64,000 bases of DNA from Tritrichomonas musculus (lineage: Eukaryota; Parabasalia; Tritrichomonadida; Tritrichomonadidae): positions 4,278,001 through 4,342,000 of the forward strand of contig JAPFFF010000008.1 in NCBI GenBank assembly GCA_039105265.1, written 5' to 3'. Position 1 is the stretch's first letter; each line of letters begins with the position of its first letter. Below, piece by piece: positions 48,646 to 57,773 of the stretch. A program made the position numbers and the translations under genes. The notes beneath the pieces were generated by a model that was given only the letters and a program-made list of their open reading frames with translations, was not told where the DNA came from and did no database searches.

Positions 48646-51357
48646 ATGTCTAAAAATGTTGTTTGCACTATTAATGATCCGTCTTTTACTAAAGAAATTG
48701 ATGTAAATTTTGACAAATGCAAGAATTTGGGTGATCTTAAGAAAATCATTTCCTCAAAATTACATATTAAAGAAATTCAATTTGAAATCGATAAATCAGA
48801 TGATTTCAATCACATAAAATATACTTCTAAAGTTCACATTACAATCACAAAACGTTATAAAAACATCAAATTTCATTTTCTTTTTGGAAAAATTATTTCA
48901 ATTAACAATTGTTATCAGATGACTTTTTCACAGATCATCGACACCTTTCGGAAAGAAGGACTATATTATTCCAGATCATGTCTAAGGAACAATTTCCATA
49001 TAAAAGTGTCATCAGAAGAAATACAGAGAATAAAATATCCACTTTTTGCGTCTCTTTCATCCGATGCAATTATTGAGATGACTGGCGGTTTTATAAATCT
49101 CAATTATGCTAACAAAAAGTTTGCATTTACTGAAAATGAACACTATCATACAGCATGCAACATAATCAAGGAAGCTTTCCCAGGCTGCAGCTGGGTGACG
49201 ATCAAAAACAAAAGAAAAGAAAAGGTCGATAATAATCACCTCAAAAAGTTTGAATCTTATGAAATTAACGTTGAATTCAATATCTCCCTCTACTTCAAGA
49301 AGAAATACGACTCTGCATTCTCAATGCCAGTGAGTTGTCTCGCAACCGTCAATGACTTGCAGAAGAGTTTGGCAACTTTACATGAAAAAACTTTTAACAG
49401 AAATTTTCGGCCGGGTGATTTCACAATTTTCGATATGAATGAAAGGGAGATAGCGGACACAAATAAGCAGTTGAGCAAGGTTCAAGACTTGAATAAAAAA
49501 TTTTATGTTGATGTGGATTTTGAGAGGTTGCTTTCACAGAAAAAGTTCCATCATCGTCATTCAAAAATTGAATCGCCCGAATTTAATAAAATTCACGAAA
49601 AAGTGCCATTCAAAACAAAGATTACTGTTGTGAATGAGGAAGACTCTCCTTTTAACAGTAAATATGAAAGGCAAAATAAAGAGCATTCAAAAAAATACTA
49701 TAATGAAGATAAATCACCCTTTCATTCAAAAAAATACTATAATGAGGATAAATCACCCTTTCATACAAGAAAATATCATGGCGGTGAAAAAGAAACAAGT
49801 GAAGATAAATCACCTTTTCATTCAAAAAAATATTATGGCGATGAAAAAGAAACAAGTGAAGATAAATCACCTTTTCATACAAGAAAATATCATGGCGGTG
49901 AAAAAGAAACTGTTGAGGATGAGAAAAGGCGTGTTGAGGACAAGTCACCTTTTCATTCTTCTCCAAAAGACAAGATAAAAGAAAAAGTAGATGAAAAGTC
50001 TGATGAGTTAGGTAAGTCTGTGCTGAGTGCTCTCTTTGTATTCGAGAAGACAAATGAGAAGAAGTTTTATCCTGTTCGGAAAGTTGTGCCGCTTGATTCG
50101 ACATTCGGAGAATTGATGAAAATGATCGCATTTGAGAGAAGAATTGAAGGCCAGATAAGAATCAGATACAGAAACAAGAAGCAAGAAAAAGTGCCAGTTC
50201 ATCCTGACTGCAACCTGAGGCAAGTTGTTGATGAAATCAGTGATGATGACAGGGAGCAGAAGTACACATACTTCTACGTAGAGGTTTTGCCATCAGTTCA
50301 GAAGTCTCCGAGCGATGATTTGTTAAGAAAGCCAAAGTCAAAGTCAAAAGCTCCAAGCGACGAAGACAGCAGCGATGCGAGTCCATCCCTCACGCTCAAA
50401 CATCCAAAAGATGAAAACCAAGATAAACGTAAAATTCATCCCTCCAAACTTCTTAAAACAAAGAAAGTTTGCGACGATGACGAAAAACATCCTTCTAAAT
50501 ATGTAAAAGACAAGAAAAGTTACAAAGATGATGACGATGAAAAGCATCCTTCTAAATATGTAAAAGGCAAGAAAACTTGCAACGATGATGATGACGATGA
50601 AGTAAGAAGTCGTGCTAAATTTGTGAAAGAAAAGCAAGTTTACAAAGACACTGATGATCATCGTAGCAAGCATGCAAAGCGTCCCGCTGTGACTAATGAG
50701 AAGCCGAAAGAGCAAAACTGGGGAAGAATTAGTTATGTTCGTCAGTATTCGCCGGGTGCCTCTTCCAAGGATGTTGACGAGTCATCATCGGATGATTTCC
50801 AGTTCGCATTTGTCCATGGAAAGAGCAAGAAGAGCCTGAAGCTTCGAATCAATTCTTTCCTAAAAGACAACGAAGGACAGATAAAGGAAGCATTTCATAT
50901 TGATCCAGGAGAGCCAATTGAATTTGTCATTCTGAGGGAAGATGGCGAAGACGAGGTCATTGAAGACGGAAACGAGAAAATGGTTGCATTGAAAAATGAG
51001 ACAATAAAAATATGCCAAAAAGAAGAAAATAAAATTGGCGGTAATAAAAATAGGTATTATTTCCAGACAAATTTGGACAGTAGGCCTTGTAAAATTGAAT
51101 TGGATTCTGATGCGACCGTTAAAACGTTAAAAAAAGCTATCGCTGATAGAAATCATGTTGAAAATTTGTCAAATATTAAAATATTGTTTGCCGGAAAAGA
51201 ACTTTTGAATGATATTATACTTGAAAAGCTCGATGTTGGTGATTCTAAACTTTTTGTATATATTCGTTCAGATGAAGATATTCTGCTTTTGACTGCAAAA
51301 GCTTTACTTGTTGATATGCCATCATCTGAATATTATTATGAATATTATGATGAATAA
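48646..51357 (+). CDS. Charged protein with several ubiquitin-like beta-grasp segments
   Basis: 903 residues from ATG 48646. The C-terminal segment (about 800-885) reads like a ubiquitin-like domain: IELDSDATVKTLKKAIADRN, IKILFAGKELLNDIILEKL, KLFVYIR. Segments with similar strand-helix-strand rhythm occur at about 1-70, 75-145, 205-300, 460-560 and 715-785. Residues about 345-440 are repeats of EDKSPFHSKKYYN; residues 610-670 are Asp-rich repeats of DEKHPSKYVKGKK. There is no signal peptide, membrane helix or catalytic motif. A multi-UBL scaffold could recruit ubiquitin-pathway or cytoskeletal partners; this is inference. There is no diglycine end, so it is not a ubiquitin precursor. Codon use in 50000-50950 is GC-richer. 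Confidence 0.65.
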   Translation: MSKNVVCTINDPSFTKEIDVNFDKCKNLGDLKKIISSKLHIKEIQFEIDKSDDFNHIKYTSKVHITITKRYKNIKFHFLFGKIISINNCYQMTFSQIIDTFRKEGLYYSRSCLRNNFHIKVSSEEIQRIKYPLFASLSSDAIIEMTGGFINLNYANKKFAFTENEHYHTACNIIKEAFPGCSWVTIKNKRKEKVDNNHLKKFESYEINVEFNISLYFKKKYDSAFSMPVSCLATVNDLQKSLATLHEKTFNRNFRPGDFTIFDMNEREIADTNKQLSKVQDLNKKFYVDVDFERLLSQKKFHHRHSKIESPEFNKIHEKVPFKTKITVVNEEDSPFNSKYERQNKEHSKKYYNEDKSPFHSKKYYNEDKSPFHTRKYHGGEKETSEDKSPFHSKKYYGDEKETSEDKSPFHTRKYHGGEKETVEDEKRRVEDKSPFHSSPKDKIKEKVDEKSDELGKSVLSALFVFEKTNEKKFYPVRKVVPLDSTFGELMKMIAFERRIEGQIRIRYRNKKQEKVPVHPDCNLRQVVDEISDDDREQKYTYFYVEVLPSVQKSPSDDLLRKPKSKSKAPSDEDSSDASPSLTLKHPKDENQDKRKIHPSKLLKTKKVCDDDEKHPSKYVKDKKSYKDDDDEKHPSKYVKGKKTCNDDDDDEVRSRAKFVKEKQVYKDTDDHRSKHAKRPAVTNEKPKEQNWGRISYVRQYSPGASSKDVDESSSDDFQFAFVHGKSKKSLKLRINSFLKDNEGQIKEAFHIDPGEPIEFVILREDGEDEVIEDGNEKMVALKNETIKICQKEENKIGGNKNRYYFQTNLDSRPCKIELDSDATVKTLKKAIADRNHVENLSNIKILFAGKELLNDIILEKLDVGDSKLFVYIRSDEDILLLTAKALLVDMPSSEYYYEYYDE
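49687..49958 (+). repeat. In-frame tandem repeats encoding DKSPFH units
   Basis: Five to six copies of a unit containing GATAAATCACC(C/T)TTTCATNCAA recur every 42-66 bases. They alternate two flanks (KKYYNE and RKYHGGEKET). Repeat spacing keeps the frame. Confidence 0.85.
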
Positions 51358-51513
51358 ATATTTTTTTTTTATCTTATTTTCATAAATATCATCTGTGTAT
51401 TTATTGAATTAAAGTTATGTTACCCTTCGGACGTAATTGGAATTTTATAAAATTCAATGAAAAGACGTATTGAAATGTAAAAATTGCCGAAATGAAACGT
51501 AATTTCATAATTT
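51358..51513. other. 3' flank with ACGTAAT motifs
   Basis: Short AT-rich flank of the UBL gene. It carries ACGTAAT twice (51431, 51497), also found at 52818 and 52831 beyond the TA-flanked element. Confidence 0.4.
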
Positions 51514-51515
51514 TA

Positions 51516-52644
51516 CACCCCGAGCTTATTACATTTTCAAAAATAAAAATGTAATAAGAATTATTTTTAAAAAAAAAAAAGACGAGCTGCCAAACGAACT
51601 TATGACCCTAATTAAAAAAATTATAAATAAGAGTATCTTGTTTAATTACAAATATATATATAAATAAAAAAATTATTTAAATTTATAATCTTATACTTAT
51701 CATATATGTATAATTTTTGTTCGAAAAATCAAAGATTTTTTCCTTATTACAGTATTTCTCAAATCTTATTACATAAATTGAAAAAGCCCAAAATGTAAGA
51801 ACATTAATTTTTTGGTTTTTAAACGATTAAAAATAATATATTTATTATTTAGAATATTCAAACATTTATATATATCAAAATAAATATAAAATATTATATT
51901 AAACCATTTTATGATAGGAATAAATGGACTTTTTTATTACTTTAAAAATTGAAAGAAATTTATTATTATAAATATATAAATATTTTGGTTATTTATAGAT
52001 ATATAAGATTTTTTTTATGAAATTAATAATAATATTGTATTATAATTATAGATATTATGATTATCTAAAGCAAAATGTTCGGTTGAATTAAAACGAAATT
52101 TGTCTTATTTTGTATCTTGATATTAATAATAAATGATTTTATATATAATCTTGAATATATAAGTATATTGTGCAATTTAATTGTCGTGAGGACAAAAAGA
52201 TAATGCAATATATCCAATATTTTTGTAAAAAATACTATATAAAATACTCTGAAAATATATTTAAAGTATTGAATCCTTAGAGCAAAGTACTCAAACCTTA
52301 AAGCAAAAAGTATTCAATTATTTGACAAATAAAATAATTTCAATACTCCTTAAAGTAGGAGTATTGAATTCTTATTACAAGAGACTATTGAAATTTCAGC
52401 CATATAAAACAAATTGAAAGGTCCTTATTACAGCTCGTTATTTTTGGAAAACGTTAAGTTTTTTTTATTAATTTTGTTAACCAAATTTTAATATATATAT
52501 ATAAATATAAAGATAAATTTGTTAACCAAAAAACTAAAAAAAAAAACGTTTTTATTTTTATGAAATATGCTCTTTTTTGGCTTTTTGAATAAATGATATT
52601 TTGATGTAATAAGAGCCGTTTAAAATAGACTTTAGCTCGGGGTG
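51516..52644. mobile_element. 1.13-kb TA-flanked non-autonomous DNA transposon candidate (Tc1/mariner-type ends)
   Basis: CACCCCGAGCT at 51516-51526 is repeated as its reverse complement AGCTCGGGGTG at 52634-52644. Each copy is immediately flanked outside by TA (51514-51515 and 52645-52646). TA duplications are the hallmark of Tc1/mariner insertions. Inside, CTTATTACA or its complement recurs at least six times, mostly within 120 bases of either end and twice centrally. The interior is AT-rich and has no transposase frame, so it is a MITE-like derivative. The 11-bp ends alone could be coincidence, but GC-rich 11-mers are rare in this AT-rich DNA. Confidence 0.6.
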
Positions 52645-52646
52645 TA

Positions 52647-53320
52647 CATAATTTATATAAAAATAAAAAAAGCAAAGAGTTTAAGTTTCGAAACTCAAAT
52701 TAATATAACGTCTAAGCTAGAGCTCTCAAATTTGAAAGGATAAAATATATTTATTTTTCAAATACAACTTTTTATTAACTTTTTCTAAAAAAGTCGTATT
52801 CCATTTATTTTCACGTAGACGTAATCGTAAAACGTAATTAATTAATTAAGATACAAGGTTAATATAATTTTAATTTTATTACCGAAAAACAAAAAAAAAA
52901 AATGAAATCCATAAATTAACAATTTTTGATCAACAGAAAAAATCTCATCAAAGTTTAAAACATGCCTAATATTGTTTTATCATATTATTAACATATTTAA
53001 AAATAGCATGAAAGTGCTTAATTCAAATCTCATAAAAGGCATAATGAGAAAAAAAAATGTTTTTTTTTTAAGAAAAAATCAATTTAAAGATGAACGAGTC
53101 GACAAAAGTTTTTAGTTATTTTATATGTTCTTCATTTTTTTATTTATTAGAAAATAAAATAAAAAAAGGGCCATGTTTTTCGAGTGGATTTGGAGATCTT
53201 ATATGATGTTATCAATTTTTTGTATAGTTCATATCATTGATGATATGAATTTTATTATTGACCAATAAAGATGAAAAATTTTTGACCAAAAAGGTTAATT
53301 TATTTTTTTATAGTATTTCT
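52647..53320. other. AT-rich gene-free stretch
   Basis: No coding frame. A perfect 22-base inverted repeat (TTCATATCAT-TG-ATGATATGAA) lies at 53228-53249, and long poly-A/T runs are frequent. Confidence 0.5.
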
Positions 53321-53327
53321 TCCAAAG

Positions 53328-53705
53328 ACACAAATAAACTCAACCAAATAACTAAATAAGAGTAGTTTACAAAACAATTCTTAGGTATATCCCAGCGCAA
53401 CGTGGAAAAGTAAACCATGCAAAGATAATTATTTTAGAATGCCTTTTCCTTAAGCTCAAACAAATTCAAAAAACTCACTAAATAAGATTGTTTTACAAAA
53501 TAATTCTTTTATTAATTCCAGTATGTTTTATTTTTCTTATAAACAAATGAATTATCGATAGTTTTTTCATCTGCCAACTATTTGGTGGAATTTGTACGAT
53601 AGTTATTTTGTAAATCGCTTTTATTTAGTGAATTTGGCGAATTTGCTTGAGTTTTAAGAAAAAATATTAAAAATGAATAATCTTTGCTTGGTTTGCTTAT
53701 CCCTG
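53328..53705. repeat. Imperfect inverted-repeat element with an extra direct copy
   Basis: Bases 53409-53510 align with the reverse complement of 53604-53700 at roughly three-quarters identity. Shared blocks include CAAGCAAAGAT/CATGCAAAGAT, CACTAAATAA and TTTACAAAATAA. A third, partial copy in direct orientation lies at 53328-53383 (ACTAAATAAGAGTAGTTTAC). It looks like an old foldback or MITE cluster. No coding capacity. Confidence 0.6.
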
Positions 53706-54244
53706 ATGCTTTATAATCAACAATAAAAATGGAAAAAGTGATTTGAACGAATTGGGAATAGAATTTTTAATATCAATATGAAGAAAATTAGAAAACAATT
53801 TCCTGTATAAACTCATAATTTTCAAAATTTTGAAATTCGCCTTTTAGGTAAAAAAAAAAAAATTCGCCTTTTAGGTTAAAATAATTCATATCACCTGTGA
53901 TCTGAATATAAAAGATGATAAATTTCGAGTTATTCCTCATGAAATATAAATTACTTATATAATTCTATTTAAAAATAATATAATTAAAAAAAAATGTTTT
54001 TTGAATTAAGATAAACAGATTAGGATTCAATTTTTTTCAAAAAAATAATTTATTTTTATCTTAAATTCCTCTAGAAAAATATGTATTTTTTATATTATAT
54101 TTATCATTAATACTATCATTTAAAAATTATATTTTGAAAGAAAAATGATCTGTCGAGTGGAGAGAAGTTTCCAAACCTTTATTCCAATAAAATCCACCAT
54201 TTTCAAAAATAAAATCCAAGTTGACATGCTTATCAGGGATGCTT
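53706..54244. other. AT-rich gene-free stretch
   Basis: Contains AATTCGCCTTTTAGGT twice in tandem (about 53836-53877) and nothing else of note. Confidence 0.5.
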
Positions 54245-54534
54245 ATCGATAAACCGTTTTATTGGTCATCGGATGATTATCGATAATCCGATAATATCGA
54301 TAAAAAACCGTCCGATGAATGATGACTATCGATAAATACGTTTTTCTAACCGTCCGATAAATGGTCTTATCGAATGATAACCGTCCGATAAATGGTCTCA
54401 TGATCCGATAAATTGTAAAATTATTTATCGATAAATATCGATAAATTTTAAATAGTCCTTCAATTTTTATTGATATTTATCGATAAAATAACTATAATGC
54501 ATTTTTTATTTATAAACATCGATAAAAAAATATA
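54245..54534. repeat. Cluster of ATCGATA palindromic motifs and CCGTCCGATAAATGG repeats
   Basis: ATCGATA occurs eight times within 290 bases, usually as TATCGATAA. CCGTCCGAT(A/G)AATGG occurs three times between 54308 and 54410. Such density is far above expectation and gives a foldable, degenerate satellite-like block just outside the Polinton end. Confidence 0.8.
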
Positions 54535-54816
54535 AATCATTACTGATTTGATTGAGCCTCGTGTTAAACATTGATTTTACTAAGTTAAAGCATTAAAAAA
54601 CAACAAATAATAACAAATAAGAATTTAAAAATATTATTACTATTTTTTCTTTAATTGCATATATTTAAAGTAAAAAGCATTAAATTGATGGATGATAGCA
54701 AAAAATATTATGAAGTATTACCAATACAACATAATGGAAATATTAAAGTCTTGATTTATTAGCAATGCTATTATTAATCAATGATTAACCTCAAAAAACA
54801 CTTGTAATAAGCTAGT
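54535..54816. other. AT-rich flank next to the Polinton end
   Basis: No gene. The six bases GCTAGT (54811-54816) directly precede the putative element start and could be one target-site duplication; its partner would lie off the window. Confidence 0.4.
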
Positions 54817-55060
54817 AGTATATACGAGTCGGTTTCCGCTGGGGCTGGCACCCCACGCGTCAACACGAACTCGTCATAAAAGAAAAAAAGAAAAAAAAAG
54901 AAAAAGAAAAAAAGAAAAAAAGAAAAAAATATTCTTGTTCTCACTACTGCTCCCCATCAATGAAACGGCACAGGTACCCCACCCCACAACCGCCCATCTA
55001 TGAAACGGCACAGGTACCTGCCCCGAGAATCTCGTACCTACTACCATCTATGAAATTTAG
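54817..55060. repeat. Probable terminal repeat zone of the Polinton
   Basis: After the putative end come a GC-rich stretch, a purine tract of GA3-9 repeats (54880-54929), and CATC(A/T)ATGAAACGGCACAG repeated at 54955 and 54995 (period 40), with a shortened third copy at 55045. Such subterminal repeats are usual in Polinton terminal inverted repeats; the opposite copy is outside the window. Confidence 0.55.
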
Positions 55061-55066
55061 CTGACT

Positions 55067-57754
55067 TTATTTCGATTCAAGAGCAGCTAACCTAGCTTCC
55101 ATTGCTGCTATAGTATCCTTCAATATTACATTTTCTTCTTTAACTTTTTCAAGCTCGCTTATCAAAGCATAATTATTTTTTATGAGATTCATATTTGGGA
55201 TACAATATTCATCATAAACTTCAGGTCTGTATGAATAACTTACTGATTCTAAATTGACATCATAGTGATCGTTATATCTGAATGTTCCACCATAATAGAA
55301 ATAATATATAGAAAAAGTATTTTCACCTTTCTTGTAATGATAATATTCTGAGTCTTCACTATCAAATAAATATTCTCCTGAAATATCTTCATTATTACAA
55401 GAACCTTTTACTATTAATGATGATTTCTTTAATATTTTACATAAATCATCATTCAAATTCGTGATATTCGTTCGTAAATCCTCATCATTTGTTGTTCCAT
55501 TGATGAAGTGAGTAGTAATTGATAATTCTTGAGTTATTTTTTCGGTTGATATTATTTCCTTTTTTGCAACATATTTATTTTCACCCTCTAATGTCTCTAT
55601 CCTACGTATAAGTACATCTAGACCTTCATTAGCTTCATCCACAGTAGGGTAATTATCAAACTCAGCCTCTAGCTCATTGACCTTCTCAGCTAACAACTTG
55701 AAACAAGGCTTGAGTGAATCCCTAAACATATTGCTGATATCCATAGCACCACTTAATGTCAAGGTTCCAGTATCAGGGTTATCATTCTCATCAGTAAAAG
55801 GTAGTTCATCAAGTTGCTTATACTCCTCTTCACACCAGGTAATTATAGGTGTTATATCTTTGGTTATGCTTCTTGCTGTAGTACCTGACATGAAGTTAAT
55901 GCTATTTCTAACCAAATCACTCATACCTTTGGTTGACTTATGCGAGAATAACCTTTTAAGGAATCCTCCACCTTTTATGGTAGGAAAGCTTATACCATCT
56001 GGAAATAGCTGCATACCAATAGAACCTATTGATCCAGCAGTACCTGCAACTCCAAAAGCTAATGCAGTCCATGAGACTATACGTAAATTATCTACATCAT
56101 CCTCCAGATGTTGAGTAACTTGTTCAGTCCTTGATACTCTACCTTTTAAGCTTTCCATAACAGTGTTCATTTCGTTAACATCATAGCTAATAACATCTAC
56201 ATTGTTGGTAACTAAGTTTAAATCACTCCTCATAGTAGTAATATTATCAGCAGTAATTATCTTAGAGGAGGTAATATTATAATCAGTATATAAGGTCGTT
56301 GCCCCATTAGGATTTGGGGATACTTCATAAAATTGCTGCTTAATGATATACTCGAATGGGTTAGTAGTTGAATCCCAATGAACCTCATCTATTGGGTCAA
56401 CATATTCATCAGCTAAATATATCTTAATATCCCTTGAGTCATTAGTAGTCGAAGCTGCATATGTATATTCAAGCTTTTCACATGAATCAAGTACACCATG
56501 TAAGAACAACCATACCTTGTCTCCTCCATTACCTTCTTTTCCAGTAGGTCGAACTGAGAACCTATTTGCATTTTTAGAACCTTCAAGGGTAATATCAAGG
56601 TAGAGTTCATCAATAGCACTAGTTTCTAATTTATTAGTCGCATTATTCATCTTATAGCACCTTATTGCTTCAATATCATATCCATCTTTTGTACCTCCTT
56701 GACTTGTTTGATATCCTAGACCATATTTCGAAAAAGGTTCTATCTCCCCTGTCTTTAATTTTACAAAACAGTCTATTTTACACTTACCTCCATGAATCAT
56801 GTAATGTAGTATGTTATCAGGAGAGTAGTCATTAGGCTTATTAATCAGTTTCATGTTCCTCTCACTCCTCTTGACTTGTATGTAGGTACCATCTTCACCA
56901 TACTCATTCTCCTTATTTAATCCATTAACTAATCTACCATTGATATGACCTTGTATGTTATCACCTACCCATTTTGTACCATCCCATGATAAAAACCACT
57001 TATTACCAAAACAATACTCATTAAACCTAAACTCTAAGTCATTAGGTATAGTATATCCAGTATCTATGTTCCATTGAAGTAACCAATATTTCTTGTTATC
57101 GATCTCAACCTGACTAGTTGATGTAGGCTTATATAAGTATAGTACATCACTTTTACGTAAACTTAATGCATTATCAGCTTTTATTATAGAACACTTTATT
57201 GCCTTCTCTGTCTGTAAAGAATCAGTTATATATTCATTCATTATGCTCAACTCCCCATTCAGCCACAAGGTATATGGGTTGAAGTCTAGTTTACTATCAA
57301 AAGCTATATTCATATATCCCATAATGGTACTATTATTTATACTGCATCCATTACTACTTTTAGTTATCAAAGGAGAATATACTTGACCATCCTTAACATA
57401 TATGTAGAACTCCTTGACTAAATTACCACTTGTATCATATACTATATTCTTCCTCAATACTATCTTAAATATATTAGTCTGGGTTTTTATTTCGTTGAGC
57501 TTATTCATGAAGTCTTCAGGCAAATTAACAAACTTAAGGATATTGTAAGTTGTTGTTGAAGACTCAAATGATACATACTGTATATTTTTATTTTTAATAT
57601 CAACTTCTGGTAAACCTTCGACCTCATTAAATAAATGACCTGTCTGTACATAGTTATCTAAGTCACCCAAGGTTAATAACTGGCTACCTTTTCGAGTAGC
57701 ATCCCCTATCTTAAACTGTATATCTCCTTTAAATCTTGTAGTAGTATCACTCAT
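55067..57754 (-). CDS. Polinton structural-like protein, smaller paralogue
   Basis: 895 residues from ATG at 57754-57752. That start is chosen because it opens MSDTTTRFKGDIQFK just 19 bases after the neighbouring gene ends; an earlier in-frame ATG would overlap it. The protein shares two blocks with its neighbour: a SDVLYLYKP...WDGTKWVGDN domain and NPFEYIIKQQFYEVSPNPNG followed by ADNITTMRSDLN. A hydrophobic segment (LAFGVAGTAGSIGSIGMQLF) and Gly/Lys-rich stretch follow. The C-terminus is a short coiled coil ending MEARLAALESK. The layout suggests a trimeric fibre or other virion/attachment protein; no core Polinton function is seen. Confidence 0.7.
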   Translation of the reverse strand: MSDTTTRFKGDIQFKIGDATRKGSQLLTLGDLDNYVQTGHLFNEVEGLPEVDIKNKNIQYVSFESSTTTYNILKFVNLPEDFMNKLNEIKTQTNIFKIVLRKNIVYDTSGNLVKEFYIYVKDGQVYSPLITKSSNGCSINNSTIMGYMNIAFDSKLDFNPYTLWLNGELSIMNEYITDSLQTEKAIKCSIIKADNALSLRKSDVLYLYKPTSTSQVEIDNKKYWLLQWNIDTGYTIPNDLEFRFNEYCFGNKWFLSWDGTKWVGDNIQGHINGRLVNGLNKENEYGEDGTYIQVKRSERNMKLINKPNDYSPDNILHYMIHGGKCKIDCFVKLKTGEIEPFSKYGLGYQTSQGGTKDGYDIEAIRCYKMNNATNKLETSAIDELYLDITLEGSKNANRFSVRPTGKEGNGGDKVWLFLHGVLDSCEKLEYTYAASTTNDSRDIKIYLADEYVDPIDEVHWDSTTNPFEYIIKQQFYEVSPNPNGATTLYTDYNITSSKIITADNITTMRSDLNLVTNNVDVISYDVNEMNTVMESLKGRVSRTEQVTQHLEDDVDNLRIVSWTALAFGVAGTAGSIGSIGMQLFPDGISFPTIKGGGFLKRLFSHKSTKGMSDLVRNSINFMSGTTARSITKDITPIITWCEEEYKQLDELPFTDENDNPDTGTLTLSGAMDISNMFRDSLKPCFKLLAEKVNELEAEFDNYPTVDEANEGLDVLIRRIETLEGENKYVAKKEIISTEKITQELSITTHFINGTTNDEDLRTNITNLNDDLCKILKKSSLIVKGSCNNEDISGEYLFDSEDSEYYHYKKGENTFSIYYFYYGGTFRYNDHYDVNLESVSYSYRPEVYDEYCIPNMNLIKNNYALISELEKVKEENVILKDTIAAMEARLAALESK

Positions 57755-57773
57755 TTTAGTTAAATAAAACTTC

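Noticed and set aside
49652-50131. Minus-strand His/Phe-rich open frame
   Set aside because: An artefact of the DKSPFH repeats on the plus strand.
52454-52675. Minus-strand 73-codon frame within the TA-flanked element as a transposase remnant
   Set aside because: Low-complexity Phe/Lys/Tyr translation of AT-rich DNA with no DDE-type motif.
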